Assembly: GCF_048060095.1 (NCBI RefSeq)
Contig: NZ_JBLUOA010000001.1
Location: 1,054,001-1,118,000 of the forward strand
Length of the DNA stretch: 64,000 bases
DNA from: JBLUOA01 sp048060095
GTDB taxonomy: Bacteria; Pseudomonadota; Alphaproteobacteria; Rhodobacterales; Rhodobacteraceae
Direction: 5' to 3'
In this document: piece after piece, positions 54,760-62,998 of the stretch
How positions within the stretch are numbered: the first letter of the stretch is position 1
Layout of the letters: each line of letters begins with the position of its first letter
Translations under genes and position numbers: made by a program
The notes under the pieces: generated by a model
What the model saw: the letters and a program-made list of their open reading frames with translations, nothing else
Database searches by the model: none
Told to the model about the DNA's origin: nothing

Positions 54760-56253
54760 ATGACCAAGTCATTTTCCCGCCGTGTCTTTATTTCAGGACT
54801 GTTGGGCACGGCATCGACCGCAGCATTTGCCAATGCACCGCAAACGTCGCTCCGCCCATTGGCGCGGCCGGAGGACAGTGCGCGCCGCGCTGCCCCCGAA
54901 GCGCAGCGGCTGATAGATGCGGCGCAGCTTGGCAATGGCAAGGTCGGCTATGTCGTGGCGGACGCGCGCACCGGAGAGGTTCTTGAGGCCGCGAACCCGC
55001 TGCTGCCGCTTCCCCCCGCGAGCGTGACGAAGGCGCTGACATCGCTTTATGCGCTGGATCGGCTGGGGCCGACTTATACCTTTCCGACCAAGCTGATGAT
55101 GTCGGGCGACCTTCGGAACGGCGTGTTGGAGGGTGATCTGACGCTGGTTGGCGGCGGTGATCCGACGCTGAATACCGATGTTTTGGGCGACATGGCGAAA
55201 GAGCTGAAGGCGCTTGGCATTCGCGAGGTGAAGGGCGCGTTCAATGTGCAGGCGTCGGCTTTGCCCTATCTGCGGCAGATCGATGGGGGGCAGCCGGATC
55301 ATCTTGGGTATAACCCAGCGATCTCTGGCCTCAACCTCAACTTCAACCGGGTCCACTTTGAATGGAAGCGACAGGCGGGGGGGTATGACGTGATGATGGA
55401 CGCGCGAGCGGAACGGTTCCGCCCCCGTGTTGCAATGGCGCGCATGCTGATCGTAAACCGGAGCACGCCGGTTTATACGTATTCCGAGGATGAGGGGCGC
55501 GACAACTGGACGGTCGCGAAGGGTGCGCTTGGCAATGGCGGTAGTCGCTGGTTGCCCGTGCGTCGTCCCGATCTTTACGCGGCCGAGGTCTTTCAGACGC
55601 TAGCGCGGTCGCATGGTATCACATTGCCCACGCCGAGTTTTGTGAGTTCGACACCGGCCGGAACCCTTTTAATGGAACACAACAGCGGGTCGCTGCAAAA
55701 TATAGTGCGCGGCATGCTGAAATATTCGACGAACCTGACGGCGGAGGTTGTCGGGTTGACAGCGTCTGCGTCCGACGGACGCATTCCCGACGGGCTGATA
55801 CCATCGGCGGTTCAGATGAGCGGCTGGCTTGGCGATCAGTATGGCCTGCGGCACGCTGCTTTTGTCGATCATTCCGGTCTCGGTGACGGATCGCGGATTT
55901 CGGCGTCGGAAATGGTGCGGGCGTTGCAAACCGTTGGTCCGAATGGTCCGTTGAAACCGCTGCTTAAAGACTTCCGCATGCGGACGAGCGAAGGCAGCCC
56001 GATGCGCGATCAACCGATTGAGATCAAAGCCAAGACCGGGACGCTGAACTTTGTCTCAACACTTGCCGGGTATACGCGCCGGGCAGGCGGGCGAGAGATG
56101 GTGTTCGCGATTTTCTGCGCGGACACGTCGCGTCGGGCGCAAATTTCGCGCGCGATGCGGGAAAGGCCCGAGGGCGGGCGTGCCTGGGCACGCCGTGCGC
56201 GGACGCTTCAGCAGCGGTTGATTGAACGGTGGACGGCTGTCCACAACGCCTAA
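54760..56253 (+). CDS. dacB: D-alanyl-D-alanine carboxypeptidase/endopeptidase (PBP4, peptidase S13)
   Basis: This low-molecular-weight penicillin-binding protein trims or cuts peptidoglycan crosslinks. The active-site triads are ASVTKA (Ser88, Lys91), STN (in LKYSTNLTAE) and KTGTL (in IKAKTGTLNF). The N terminus MTKSFSRRVFISGLLG has a twin-arginine motif and an AAFANA cleavage site, so it is probably exported folded by Tat. 497 residues, normal for the S13 family. Confidence 0.92.
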   Translation: MTKSFSRRVFISGLLGTASTAAFANAPQTSLRPLARPEDSARRAAPEAQRLIDAAQLGNGKVGYVVADARTGEVLEAANPLLPLPPASVTKALTSLYALDRLGPTYTFPTKLMMSGDLRNGVLEGDLTLVGGGDPTLNTDVLGDMAKELKALGIREVKGAFNVQASALPYLRQIDGGQPDHLGYNPAISGLNLNFNRVHFEWKRQAGGYDVMMDARAERFRPRVAMARMLIVNRSTPVYTYSEDEGRDNWTVAKGALGNGGSRWLPVRRPDLYAAEVFQTLARSHGITLPTPSFVSSTPAGTLLMEHNSGSLQNIVRGMLKYSTNLTAEVVGLTASASDGRIPDGLIPSAVQMSGWLGDQYGLRHAAFVDHSGLGDGSRISASEMVRALQTVGPNGPLKPLLKDFRMRTSEGSPMRDQPIEIKAKTGTLNFVSTLAGYTRRAGGREMVFAIFCADTSRRAQISRAMRERPEGGRAWARRARTLQQRLIERWTAVHNA

Positions 56254-56254
56254 G

Positions 56255-56686
56255 CTAAAGCGTCATATGCCGGGCCCGTGCGCCGCGTTCGATGGCTGCG
56301 CCATGCAGACGGTCGATGTTAAAGACATACCGAATTTCCGCGAGCATCCGCAGTTCGCTTTCCTGAAGGCGACCGTCCGCAGCCGCGACATCGCAAGCGA
56401 GCGCATAGGCAGTTTCGTGGAGCTTTTCGGGCAACCCGTCTTTAACAAGGCCGAACAGGGCATCCAGCCCGTCTTCTTCCTCGAACAGGTCCAGCACCAG
56501 CGTGCTGATCAGCTTCATCCGGTCTGCATCGTAGTTCGCGAAGATCGGCAGGTGATTGACGATACGTTCAATCGTGACCAGTTCGGACGTGCGCATATTC
56601 TCATCTGACGCCGATTCAGCGATCATGATCGCGACGAGCGCATCCTGTGGGGTCAGGGAAGTCAGGTTCGTTTCGTCAGCGCCCAT
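56255..56686 (-). CDS. TerB family tellurite resistance protein-like
   Basis: A 143-residue TerB-type helical protein. Acidic metal-binding-type residues are seen in ACDVAAADGRLQESELRMLAEI and AIMIAESASDENMRTSELVTIERI, two repeats of the A-D-G-x-hydrophobic-E pattern. ATG at 56686 follows GGAG; a longer open frame extends upstream but reads against the start of the lysine tRNA synthetase gene. The function beyond the fold is unknown; many such proteins are not about tellurite. Confidence 0.85.
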   Translation of the reverse strand: MGADETNLTSLTPQDALVAIMIAESASDENMRTSELVTIERIVNHLPIFANYDADRMKLISTLVLDLFEEEDGLDALFGLVKDGLPEKLHETAYALACDVAAADGRLQESELRMLAEIRYVFNIDRLHGAAIERGARARHMTL

Positions 56687-56800
56687 CGGCCATTCTCCAT
56701 CCATAATGTTGCAGTGCAGAATATTGACGACAGCGGGTAGGAGCAATAGGGAGATGCCTTGTCGGGGCATGGGGCCCCGCGACTGCATGAAAGATACACC

Positions 56801-58387
56801 ATGTCTGATCTTCGCGATGCCGCACTGAGTTCGAAAGCCTGGCCGTTTGAAGAAGCGCGCCGGGTGCTCAAACGCTACCAGAAAGCGCCGCCAGAGAAGG
56901 GGTATGTGGTGTTCGAAACCGGCTATGGCCCCTCTGGTCTGCCGCATATCGGGACATTTGGTGAGGTCGCGCGCACGACGATGGTGCGCCGGGCGTTTGA
57001 GATGATCTCGGACATCCCGACCAAGTTGCTGTGCTTTTCGGATGATATGGACGGTTTGCGCAAGGTGCCGACCAACGTGCCAAATCAAGAGCAGATGACC
57101 GAAGACCTGAACCTGCCGCTGACCAAGGTGCGCGATCCGTTTGGCACCCATCCGTCCTTTGGAGAGCACAACAACGCGCGGCTTTGCGCGTTTCTGGACA
57201 GTTTCGGATTTGAGTATGAATTCGCCTCCTCCACCGAGTATTACGCGAGTGGCAAGTTTGATGAGGCGCTGCTGAATGTCCTCGCGCGGTTCGACAAGAT
57301 TATGGAGATCATGATCCCGTCCTTGGGTGGCGTCGATGCGGATCGGGTCAATACCTATTCGCCGTTTCTGCCAATCAGCCCGAAAACCGGCCATGTGCTA
57401 CAGGTTCCGACGCTTGAGCGGAATGTCGAAAAGGGTACGATCGTTTATCAGGAACCGGATGGCGAGAAGATTGAACTCCCCGTCACGGGCGGGCACGTGA
57501 AGCTGCAATGGAAACCCGACTGGGGGATGCGCTGGGCCGCGCTTGGCGTCGACTATGAGATGTATGGCAAAGACCTGATCCCATCTGCCGAGCTGTCCGC
57601 CAAGATCTGCCGCGCGCTTGGCACGCCCCAGCCGGAACTGTTCAACTACGAGCTGTTCAATGACGAGCAGGGGCAGAAAATCTCCAAATCGAAAGGCAAC
57701 GGTCTGTCGATGGAGGAGTGGCTGAGCTACGCCGCACCGGAAAGCCTGAACTATTTCATGTATGCAAAGCCCAAGACTGCGAAGCGGTTGTATTTCGACG
57801 TGATCCCGAAGGCGGTCGACGAATATCACCAGCAGCTACGGGCGTTCCCCGACCAAGATCTGAAGGGCCAGCTAGCCAATCCGGTCTACCACATCCACGG
57901 CGGCGATGTGCCGGCGTCGGATATGGTCGTGCCGTTTGCGATGTTGCTGAACCTCGCTTCGGTTTCGGCGGCTGAGGAAAAGGATCAGCTTTGGGGGTTC
58001 ATGCAGCGCTATGCGCCTGACGCGTCGCCGGAAACTCACCCCGGCCTTGATGCGGCGGCGGGGTTTGCGGTGCGGTATTACAATGACTTCGTAAAACCCG
58101 CGAAGGTCTATCGCCTGCCCACGGATGCCGAACGCGAAGCGATGGAGGAGTTGTTGGGCGTTCTGAAAGACTGGGACGGCCCGGCAGACCCAGAGGCGCT
58201 GCAAAATGCTGTTTTCGCGGTCGGGCGGGATCGGTTCGACCCGCTGCGCGACTGGTTCAAGGCGCTTTACGAAGTGCTTTTGGGCGCCTCGCAAGGGCCG
58301 CGTTTCGGCGGGTTCATCGCGCTTTACGGCATCGAGGAAACCATCGAGTTGATCGAAGACGGCCTGGCGGGAAAGCTCGCCGAGTGA
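56801..58387 (+). CDS. lysK: Lysine--tRNA ligase, class I
   Basis: The class I LysRS is a Rossmann-fold enzyme unrelated to the usual class II form. The HIGH-like segment GPSGLPHIGTFGE (near residue 45) and the KMSKS variant KISKSKGNGLS (near 290) are seen. 528 residues. Class I LysRS is typical of Alphaproteobacteria, archaea and spirochaetes. ATG at 56801 is chosen because MSDLRDAALSSKAWPF starts the family pattern. The ribosome site is weak. Confidence 0.96.
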   Translation: MSDLRDAALSSKAWPFEEARRVLKRYQKAPPEKGYVVFETGYGPSGLPHIGTFGEVARTTMVRRAFEMISDIPTKLLCFSDDMDGLRKVPTNVPNQEQMTEDLNLPLTKVRDPFGTHPSFGEHNNARLCAFLDSFGFEYEFASSTEYYASGKFDEALLNVLARFDKIMEIMIPSLGGVDADRVNTYSPFLPISPKTGHVLQVPTLERNVEKGTIVYQEPDGEKIELPVTGGHVKLQWKPDWGMRWAALGVDYEMYGKDLIPSAELSAKICRALGTPQPELFNYELFNDEQGQKISKSKGNGLSMEEWLSYAAPESLNYFMYAKPKTAKRLYFDVIPKAVDEYHQQLRAFPDQDLKGQLANPVYHIHGGDVPASDMVVPFAMLLNLASVSAAEEKDQLWGFMQRYAPDASPETHPGLDAAAGFAVRYYNDFVKPAKVYRLPTDAEREAMEELLGVLKDWDGPADPEALQNAVFAVGRDRFDPLRDWFKALYEVLLGASQGPRFGGFIALYGIEETIELIEDGLAGKLAE

Positions 58388-58398
58388 TCTGAACCCTT

Positions 58399-58431
58399 CC
58401 ATTTCGTGTATACTTAAGGTGCATGAAATGG
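58399..58431 (+). promoter_or_regulatory. Leader hairpin overlapping the ribosome site of the next gene
   Basis: A near-perfect 10-bp inverted repeat (CCATTTCGTG and CATGAAATGG, one mismatch) ends on the first two G of the GGGAGG ribosome site (58430-58435). It could reduce access to that site or act as an operator. Confidence 0.35.
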
Positions 58432-58441
58432 GAGGTGTCTC

Positions 58442-58855
58442 ATGTTAAGGATGATTTTGGCGGCTGTTCTGGCGATTGGATTGTCCAGTGCGGCCAACGC
58501 CGATCTACCCCGGGAACCCGGTATTGAAGGCGTTATCGAAAGCCAGATCGAGGCATTTCAAGCCGATGATTTCGCGCAAGCCTTCACCTACGCATCCCCC
58601 ACGATAAAAGGCTATTTTGGCACGGCAGAGCGGTTCGGCGCGATGGTGCGCAACGGATACCCGATGGTCTATCGCCCCGCCGAAACCCGATTTCTTGAGT
58701 TGAGAGAGATCAACGGCGTTCGCTGGCAAAAGGTGCAGATCCGGGATCAGGCGGGAACAGTTCATATCTTGGATTACCAAATGATCCCGACGGATGACGG
58801 CGGTTGGCAGATCAACGGCGTCCAAGTTTTACGCGCGCCGGGAATTGGGGTCTAG
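58442..58855 (+). CDS. Secreted DUF4864-type protein
   Basis: The 137-residue protein has a signal peptide (MILAAVLAIGLSSAANA) and a mature NTF2-like/SnoaL-like domain with SQIEAFQADDFAQAFTYASPTI and GAMVRNGYPMVYRP, as in DUF4864. No catalytic residue is known for the family. GGGAGG lies before ATG. It is probably periplasmic. The function is unknown. Confidence 0.82.
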   Translation: MLRMILAAVLAIGLSSAANADLPREPGIEGVIESQIEAFQADDFAQAFTYASPTIKGYFGTAERFGAMVRNGYPMVYRPAETRFLELREINGVRWQKVQIRDQAGTVHILDYQMIPTDDGGWQINGVQVLRAPGIGV

Positions 58856-58929
58856 GTTACATCAAAATATTTGATATTTATTTTGTCAAACATTCGTTTT
58901 CATTATTAGAGGGCGGTGCCTAGTTTCTT

Positions 58930-58962
58930 GAACAGGTCTGAACGCTTCAGACATCCCTGTTC
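58930..58962 (+). promoter_or_regulatory. Nested hairpin in the leader of a small membrane-protein gene
   Basis: GAACAGG-TCTGAA-CGC-TTCAGA-CATC-CCTGTTC can fold as a 13-bp hairpin with a 4-base bulge, ending directly before GGAG at 58963 and 11 bases before ATG. It is listed as a structure of unknown role. Confidence 0.45.
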
Positions 58963-58973
58963 GGAGAAACGAT

Positions 58974-59210
58974 ATGACACTTCATCACAGATCGGGCGAT
59001 TTTCGCGCCCGGAATCGCAGAACAAACCGTTCGAAGTTAGGCGGTGGACCTGCGGCCCCTATGATAATTCTGCTGGCGCTGGTCGTTGCGGCGGTGTTGA
59101 TCGCGCTTGCCCCGGTGCAGCGCGATGGGGCGCGACAGGGGCAGAATCCACAGCCGGTGACGGCTATTGAGGATTGGCACGGCAACGTCGCACGCTCCAC
59201 ACCGCGTTAA
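58974..59210 (+). CDS. Small single-helix membrane protein
   Basis: 78 residues: a very basic N terminus (about 28 residues with many Arg), one strong membrane helix (AAPMIILLALVVAAVLIALAP, about 27-47) and a polar tail. GGAG precedes ATG after a leader hairpin. No family is recognised. A single-gene unit. Confidence 0.65.
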   Translation: MTLHHRSGDFRARNRRTNRSKLGGGPAAPMIILLALVVAAVLIALAPVQRDGARQGQNPQPVTAIEDWHGNVARSTPR

Positions 59211-59390
59211 GATACGGGCGGGCGGCAACGCCCGGTCGTCCAAGGCCTCGTTAAGGCTTCGTTGATACCTCGAAACCCGTCTGGATCACTCAGCTTCTCT
59301 CCGCTTCGACGGAAAGGCGTTCGGCAATAAGCTTGGCTGTTGCCGGAAGCGGGCTTGGGTGTGTCCGAAACGGTTTGAAAAGGGGTTCAC
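59211..59390 (+). promoter_or_regulatory. Intergenic region with a CtrA-like site
   Basis: A small CGGGCG/CGCCCG hairpin follows the previous stop near 59217. TTAA-N7-TTGA at 59251-59265 resembles the CtrA consensus TTAA-N7-TTAA with one mismatch, about 130 bp before the beta-helix gene. It is a weak candidate. Confidence 0.25.
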
Positions 59391-61682
59391 ATGAACAAAG
59401 CGATTACTGAGGGTCTGGTTCTGACGCCGCCGAAATTTGAGGCCGGGCTTGATGTCTGGTCGTCCGGCGACGGAACGCCAGGGTCGGATACCTATGACGG
59501 CGCGGCGAATGCGGCGTTCGTTCCGGCGGATCAGGACTTTGGCGGGTGTCTTGAGCTTGTCAAAACCCAGCCCACGCAAAAGCTGCGCTGGATGGGTGAA
59601 ACGCCGATCCTGCCTGGTTGTTATTTGCGGGTTCAGGTCCGCGTTAAGGCGCTAAGCGGGAACCTGCCGGACGTCCGTATCGCGGGCTGGGCCGGTGGCG
59701 CTGGCGGGGCGCATATCGGCGGGTTGGTGGAGGTTGGGCCAGCCCGAACGGTTGAGCGCTATGGAGAGATCGTCGAAGTCTCAGCGATTGTTGGCACGGG
59801 CGCACGGTTCGGGGTTGATATGGCGTGGGGCAGGGCGCCGCTTTATGGGCATTTCGGCCTCGACCTGACCGGCGCGAATGGCGGTGTCGTCCGCGTCGAT
59901 GACATTGTAATTGAGGATGTCACCTCAGCCTTCTTGCGTGACCTGATGGATTGGGTCGACGTTCGGGATTACGGTGCCATTGGCGACGGAACGACTGACG
60001 ACCAGCCTGCCTTTGAAGCAGCGGACGCCGCCGCAAACGGCCGAACGGTTCTGGTGCCGGAGGGGACTTACCACCTTGCGGATCACGTTACCTTTGAAAA
60101 CCCGGTGCGTTTTGTCGGAACTGTGACGCTGCCTGAAGACAAGCGGCTGCAACTGACCAAGAATTTTGACCTGCCAACCTATATCGACGCGTTCGGCAGT
60201 GAGTTGCTGGCGCTGCGCAAGGCAATTCAGGCGTTGTTCAACTTCTCTGACCATGACGGGTTGGATCTCGGCGGTCGGCAGATCAGTGTCGAAGCGCCGA
60301 TCGACATGCACGCGACCGTTGCGAACAAGGATACCTACAACATCCGCCGGGTCATCCGAAACGGTCAGTTTGATGTTGTCGATGGCCCGGCCTGGGCGGA
60401 TGAGGTCGTGACCTCTCAGGCGACTTACTCGCCTTCAAACAGTCTTGAACTGACCAACGTTGCGAATATCGCCAATATTCAGGCCGGCTCGCTTGTGACT
60501 GGATCAGGCGTCGGGCGCGAAGTGTATGTGCGCGCGGTGAATGTCGGGGCGCAGAAACTGACGCTGAGCCAACCCCTGTTCGACGCAGCCGGCACGCAGG
60601 AATTTACCTTCACCCGGTTCAAGTACGTCCTTGATTTCAGCGGGTTCAGCCGCGTGTCGCGGATCGTTCTGAATGACATCGATATCAAGTGCAACGGCTT
60701 TGCCAGCGGGATCATGCTGCCGCCGGATGGTTTGATCTTTCACATCCGCGATTGCTTTTTTACACGGCCAAAGGATCGCGGGATCACGTCGATTGGGTCA
60801 GGGTGCCAAGGGCTGTTGGTTGATCGGTGCCAATTCATTTCAAACGAACAACCGGCGCGGGCGCAGGACCGGTCCACGATTGCGCTGAACGTGAATGCGA
60901 ATGACGCGAAAATTCGCGACAACAGGGTCGTGAAATTCGGCCATTTCGCGGTGCTGAACGGATCGGGTCACATGCTGATCGGCAACCACTGGTTTCAGGG
61001 GGATAATGAGGCGAACGGTATCCGACAGGCCGGGGTCGTGTTCACAGCCTCCAACGCGAAATCAACGGTGATCGGCAACTACATCGACAACAGCTTTATC
61101 GAGTGGAGCAATGAGCATGATGCGGAGCCTGACTTTGCCAGTGAGTTGTCCTTTGGAGGGTTGAGCGTCACGGGCAATATTTTCACGGCAAATGATGTTG
61201 CGAACTGGTTCAACTGGATCGTCGTCAAGCCGTACGGAACGGGCCATTTCATCAATGGGCTGAGCGTGACGGACAACACGTTCAAATCGATCAATGGCGT
61301 TGTCGATCAGGTGGACTATGTCGATAACTCCTTCGCGGGGCTCGACTACAACCGGATGCGGAATATCACGTGGGAGGGCAATGCCTATGCTTCCATCGTG
61401 AAGAAAACCACGAACCCTGTCGTTGTGAGCCATACCGAAGCGTCAGATTCAAAAACCTGGCAAGTCGATCTTGCGGACTATCTGCCGTTTCAGGGCCGGG
61501 CGCGGCGGGTTGAAAGCGTCGTCGCGGAGGGCCGGATTACGAAAGATGCGAATACGCAGGTCGTCGATATGCCTTACGTCGAAACCAGCAAGGGGCCGCA
61601 GAGCAGCGCGGTCGACATTGTATGGGCCGAACCGTGCAAGGGCACCGTCTGGCTGACGGCCCGAGTCGACAACCCGACCTAA
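59391..61682 (+). CDS. Right-handed beta-helix (pectate-lyase-fold) protein, possible phage- or GTA-type spike
   Basis: The 763-residue protein has an N-terminal carbohydrate-binding-like beta domain (about 1-185), then the segment WVDVRDYGAIGDGTTDDQPAFEAA that begins the pectate-lyase 3/GH28-related fold, and a long run of short beta coils (about 190-690) ending in a small C-terminal domain. No signal peptide is present, so it is not a typical secreted lyase. This build is common in tail spikes and in head or tail fibres that recognise surface sugars. No virion genes are adjacent. A GTA head-spike role is only a hypothesis. Its last 21 codons lie in a 333-bp tandem duplication. Confidence 0.8.
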   Translation: MNKAITEGLVLTPPKFEAGLDVWSSGDGTPGSDTYDGAANAAFVPADQDFGGCLELVKTQPTQKLRWMGETPILPGCYLRVQVRVKALSGNLPDVRIAGWAGGAGGAHIGGLVEVGPARTVERYGEIVEVSAIVGTGARFGVDMAWGRAPLYGHFGLDLTGANGGVVRVDDIVIEDVTSAFLRDLMDWVDVRDYGAIGDGTTDDQPAFEAADAAANGRTVLVPEGTYHLADHVTFENPVRFVGTVTLPEDKRLQLTKNFDLPTYIDAFGSELLALRKAIQALFNFSDHDGLDLGGRQISVEAPIDMHATVANKDTYNIRRVIRNGQFDVVDGPAWADEVVTSQATYSPSNSLELTNVANIANIQAGSLVTGSGVGREVYVRAVNVGAQKLTLSQPLFDAAGTQEFTFTRFKYVLDFSGFSRVSRIVLNDIDIKCNGFASGIMLPPDGLIFHIRDCFFTRPKDRGITSIGSGCQGLLVDRCQFISNEQPARAQDRSTIALNVNANDAKIRDNRVVKFGHFAVLNGSGHMLIGNHWFQGDNEANGIRQAGVVFTASNAKSTVIGNYIDNSFIEWSNEHDAEPDFASELSFGGLSVTGNIFTANDVANWFNWIVVKPYGTGHFINGLSVTDNTFKSINGVVDQVDYVDNSFAGLDYNRMRNITWEGNAYASIVKKTTNPVVVSHTEASDSKTWQVDLADYLPFQGRARRVESVVAEGRITKDANTQVVDMPYVETSKGPQSSAVDIVWAEPCKGTVWLTARVDNPT

Positions 61683-61688
61683 CCTATT

Positions 61689-61718
61689 CGGCCCGGGCGG
61701 CAATAGTCGCCCGGGCCG
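61689..61718 (+). terminator. Hairpin after the beta-helix gene (first copy)
   Basis: An 11-bp GC-rich perfect stem (CGGCCCGGGCG and complement) with an 8-base loop lies seven bases after the stop. There is no T-run after it, so it may be Rho-assisted or a 3'-end stabiliser. Confidence 0.55.
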
Positions 61719-62021
61719 CCGATCAACCCGCACACGATCCATTTCATTATTACCGAAATTGTGAACGCGGACCCAAAACCCGGCAAATTTTTGCACGCTC
61801 TTCGCCCAACTACGCGGCGAGTTGCCGAAAATTCGGTCGCCTTCAGATCACAGCCGCGTGAGGTGGTTGTTTTTATGAAACCAAACACCGATGTCGCGCG
61901 TAGGGACTACAGCTTGGTTCGAAACGGACCGGGCTGTGACCGAATAAGCCGTGTATGGGCCGAACCGTGCAAGGGCACCGTCTGGCTGACGGCCCGAGTC
62001 GACAACCCGACCTAACCTATT

Positions 62022-62051
62022 CGGCCCGGGCGGCAATAGTCGCCCGGGCCG
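62022..62051 (+). terminator. Hairpin of the duplicated unit (second copy)
   Basis: This is the same 11-bp stem-loop repeated 333 bases downstream. It now lies in the leader region of the outer-membrane-protein gene, where it could shorten any transcript that starts in the first copy. Confidence 0.5.
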
Positions 62052-62310
62052 CCGATCAACCCGCACACGATCCATTTCATTATTACCGAAATTGTGAACG
62101 CGGACCCAAAACCCGGCAAATTTTTGCACGCTCTTCGCCCAACTACGCGGCGAGTTGCCGAAAATTCGGTCGCCTTCAGATCACAGCCGCGTGAGGTGGT
62201 TGTTTTTATGAAACCAAACACCGATGTCGCGCGTAGGGACTACAGCTTGGTTCGAAACGGACCGGGCTGTGACCGAATAAGCCGTACGGAAACAAGAATT
62301 GGAGAATTTG

Positions 62311-62898
62311 ATGAATACAGGTTTCAAGACCGCAGCAGTTGCCGCCGTCGCCGCGATGGCGATCACTCCGGCAGTTGCAGGTTCGCCTGAACCCGCACCG
62401 GTCGAGCCGGTCATCATGGCCGCACCGCCGGCACCCACCACACCTGATTGGACTGGCTTCTCTGCCGGTGCTCAGCTCGGTTATGGTGACGTGTCTGCAA
62501 CCGGTGGCCTGAGCGGTGACGGTGCAATCGGTGGTTTGACCGCTGGTTACGACTGGGACCTTGGCAACTGGGTTGTCGGTGCCGGCGCTGACTATGATTT
62601 CGCGAACATTGACGTGGGCGGGGCAACTGACCTCGACAACGTTCTGCGCCTGAAACTGCGCGGTGGTTACAAGCTGGGCAACGGTCTGGCTTACGCCTCT
62701 GCCGGTGCTGCGCGGGCTTACACAAGCGCGCTGGGTGATGACAACGGCTGGTTCGCCGGCGTTGGCTATGAACATCTTGTCACCAACAACATTTCTGTCG
62801 GTGGTGAAGTTCTTTATCACGAGTTCGACAACTTCGGTGGTGGCGGCGTTGATGTTGAAGCCACGACTGCACAGGCTCGTGTAAACTTCCGCTTCTAA
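62311..62898 (+). CDS. Outer-membrane beta-barrel protein (Omp25/OprF-like small porin)
   Basis: The 195-residue protein has a signal peptide (FKTAAVAAVAAMAITPAVA), a Pro/Ala-rich linker, and eight amphipathic beta strands: DWTGFSAGAQLGYGDV, GLTAGYDWDLGNWVVGAGADY, LRLKLRGGYKLG and others. The last residue is Phe (RVNFRF), the usual barrel-assembly signal read by BamA. ATG at 62311 follows GGAG. It may serve as a structural or adhesin-type barrel. Most of its leader is the second copy of the 333-bp repeat. Confidence 0.88.
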   Translation: MNTGFKTAAVAAVAAMAITPAVAGSPEPAPVEPVIMAAPPAPTTPDWTGFSAGAQLGYGDVSATGGLSGDGAIGGLTAGYDWDLGNWVVGAGADYDFANIDVGGATDLDNVLRLKLRGGYKLGNGLAYASAGAARAYTSALGDDNGWFAGVGYEHLVTNNISVGGEVLYHEFDNFGGGGVDVEATTAQARVNFRF

Positions 62899-62920
62899 TC
62901 GCGGTAGGTTAGAAACCACT

Positions 62921-62951
62921 AAGGGGCGTCCATTGCGGCGCCCCTTTTTGC
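62921..62951 (+). terminator. Intrinsic terminator after the outer-membrane-protein gene
   Basis: An 8-bp stem (AAGGGGCG and CGCCCCTT) with a 10-base loop runs into TTTTTG. Confidence 0.85.
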
Positions 62952-62998
62952 TTGGGGCTATCGCTGGCTGTGTTAGGCTGGAGGTAAAGGAGGTTTCC

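Larger units (their letters stand above)
61619..62284 (+). repeat. Perfect 333-bp tandem duplication
   Basis: Two copies, 61619-61951 and 61952-62284, appear identical base for base. Each has the last 64 bases of the beta-helix gene with its stop, a hairpin, and about 260 bases of leader DNA. The second copy therefore holds an orphan gene end, and the DNA before the outer-membrane-protein gene is present twice. Identity of the copies suggests a recent event or an assembly error. Confidence 0.95.

Noticed and set aside
56687..57394. The upstream part of the minus-strand TerB frame, which would make a 379-residue protein
   Set aside because: This part reads against the start of the lysine tRNA synthetase gene and has no domain; the TerB domain and a good ribosome site begin at 56686.
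61761..62015. An 84-codon frame spanning the junction of the 333-bp repeats, ending with the tail of the beta-helix protein
   Set aside because: It exists only because the repeat unit is a multiple of three; there is no ribosome site and the upstream half is not protein-like.
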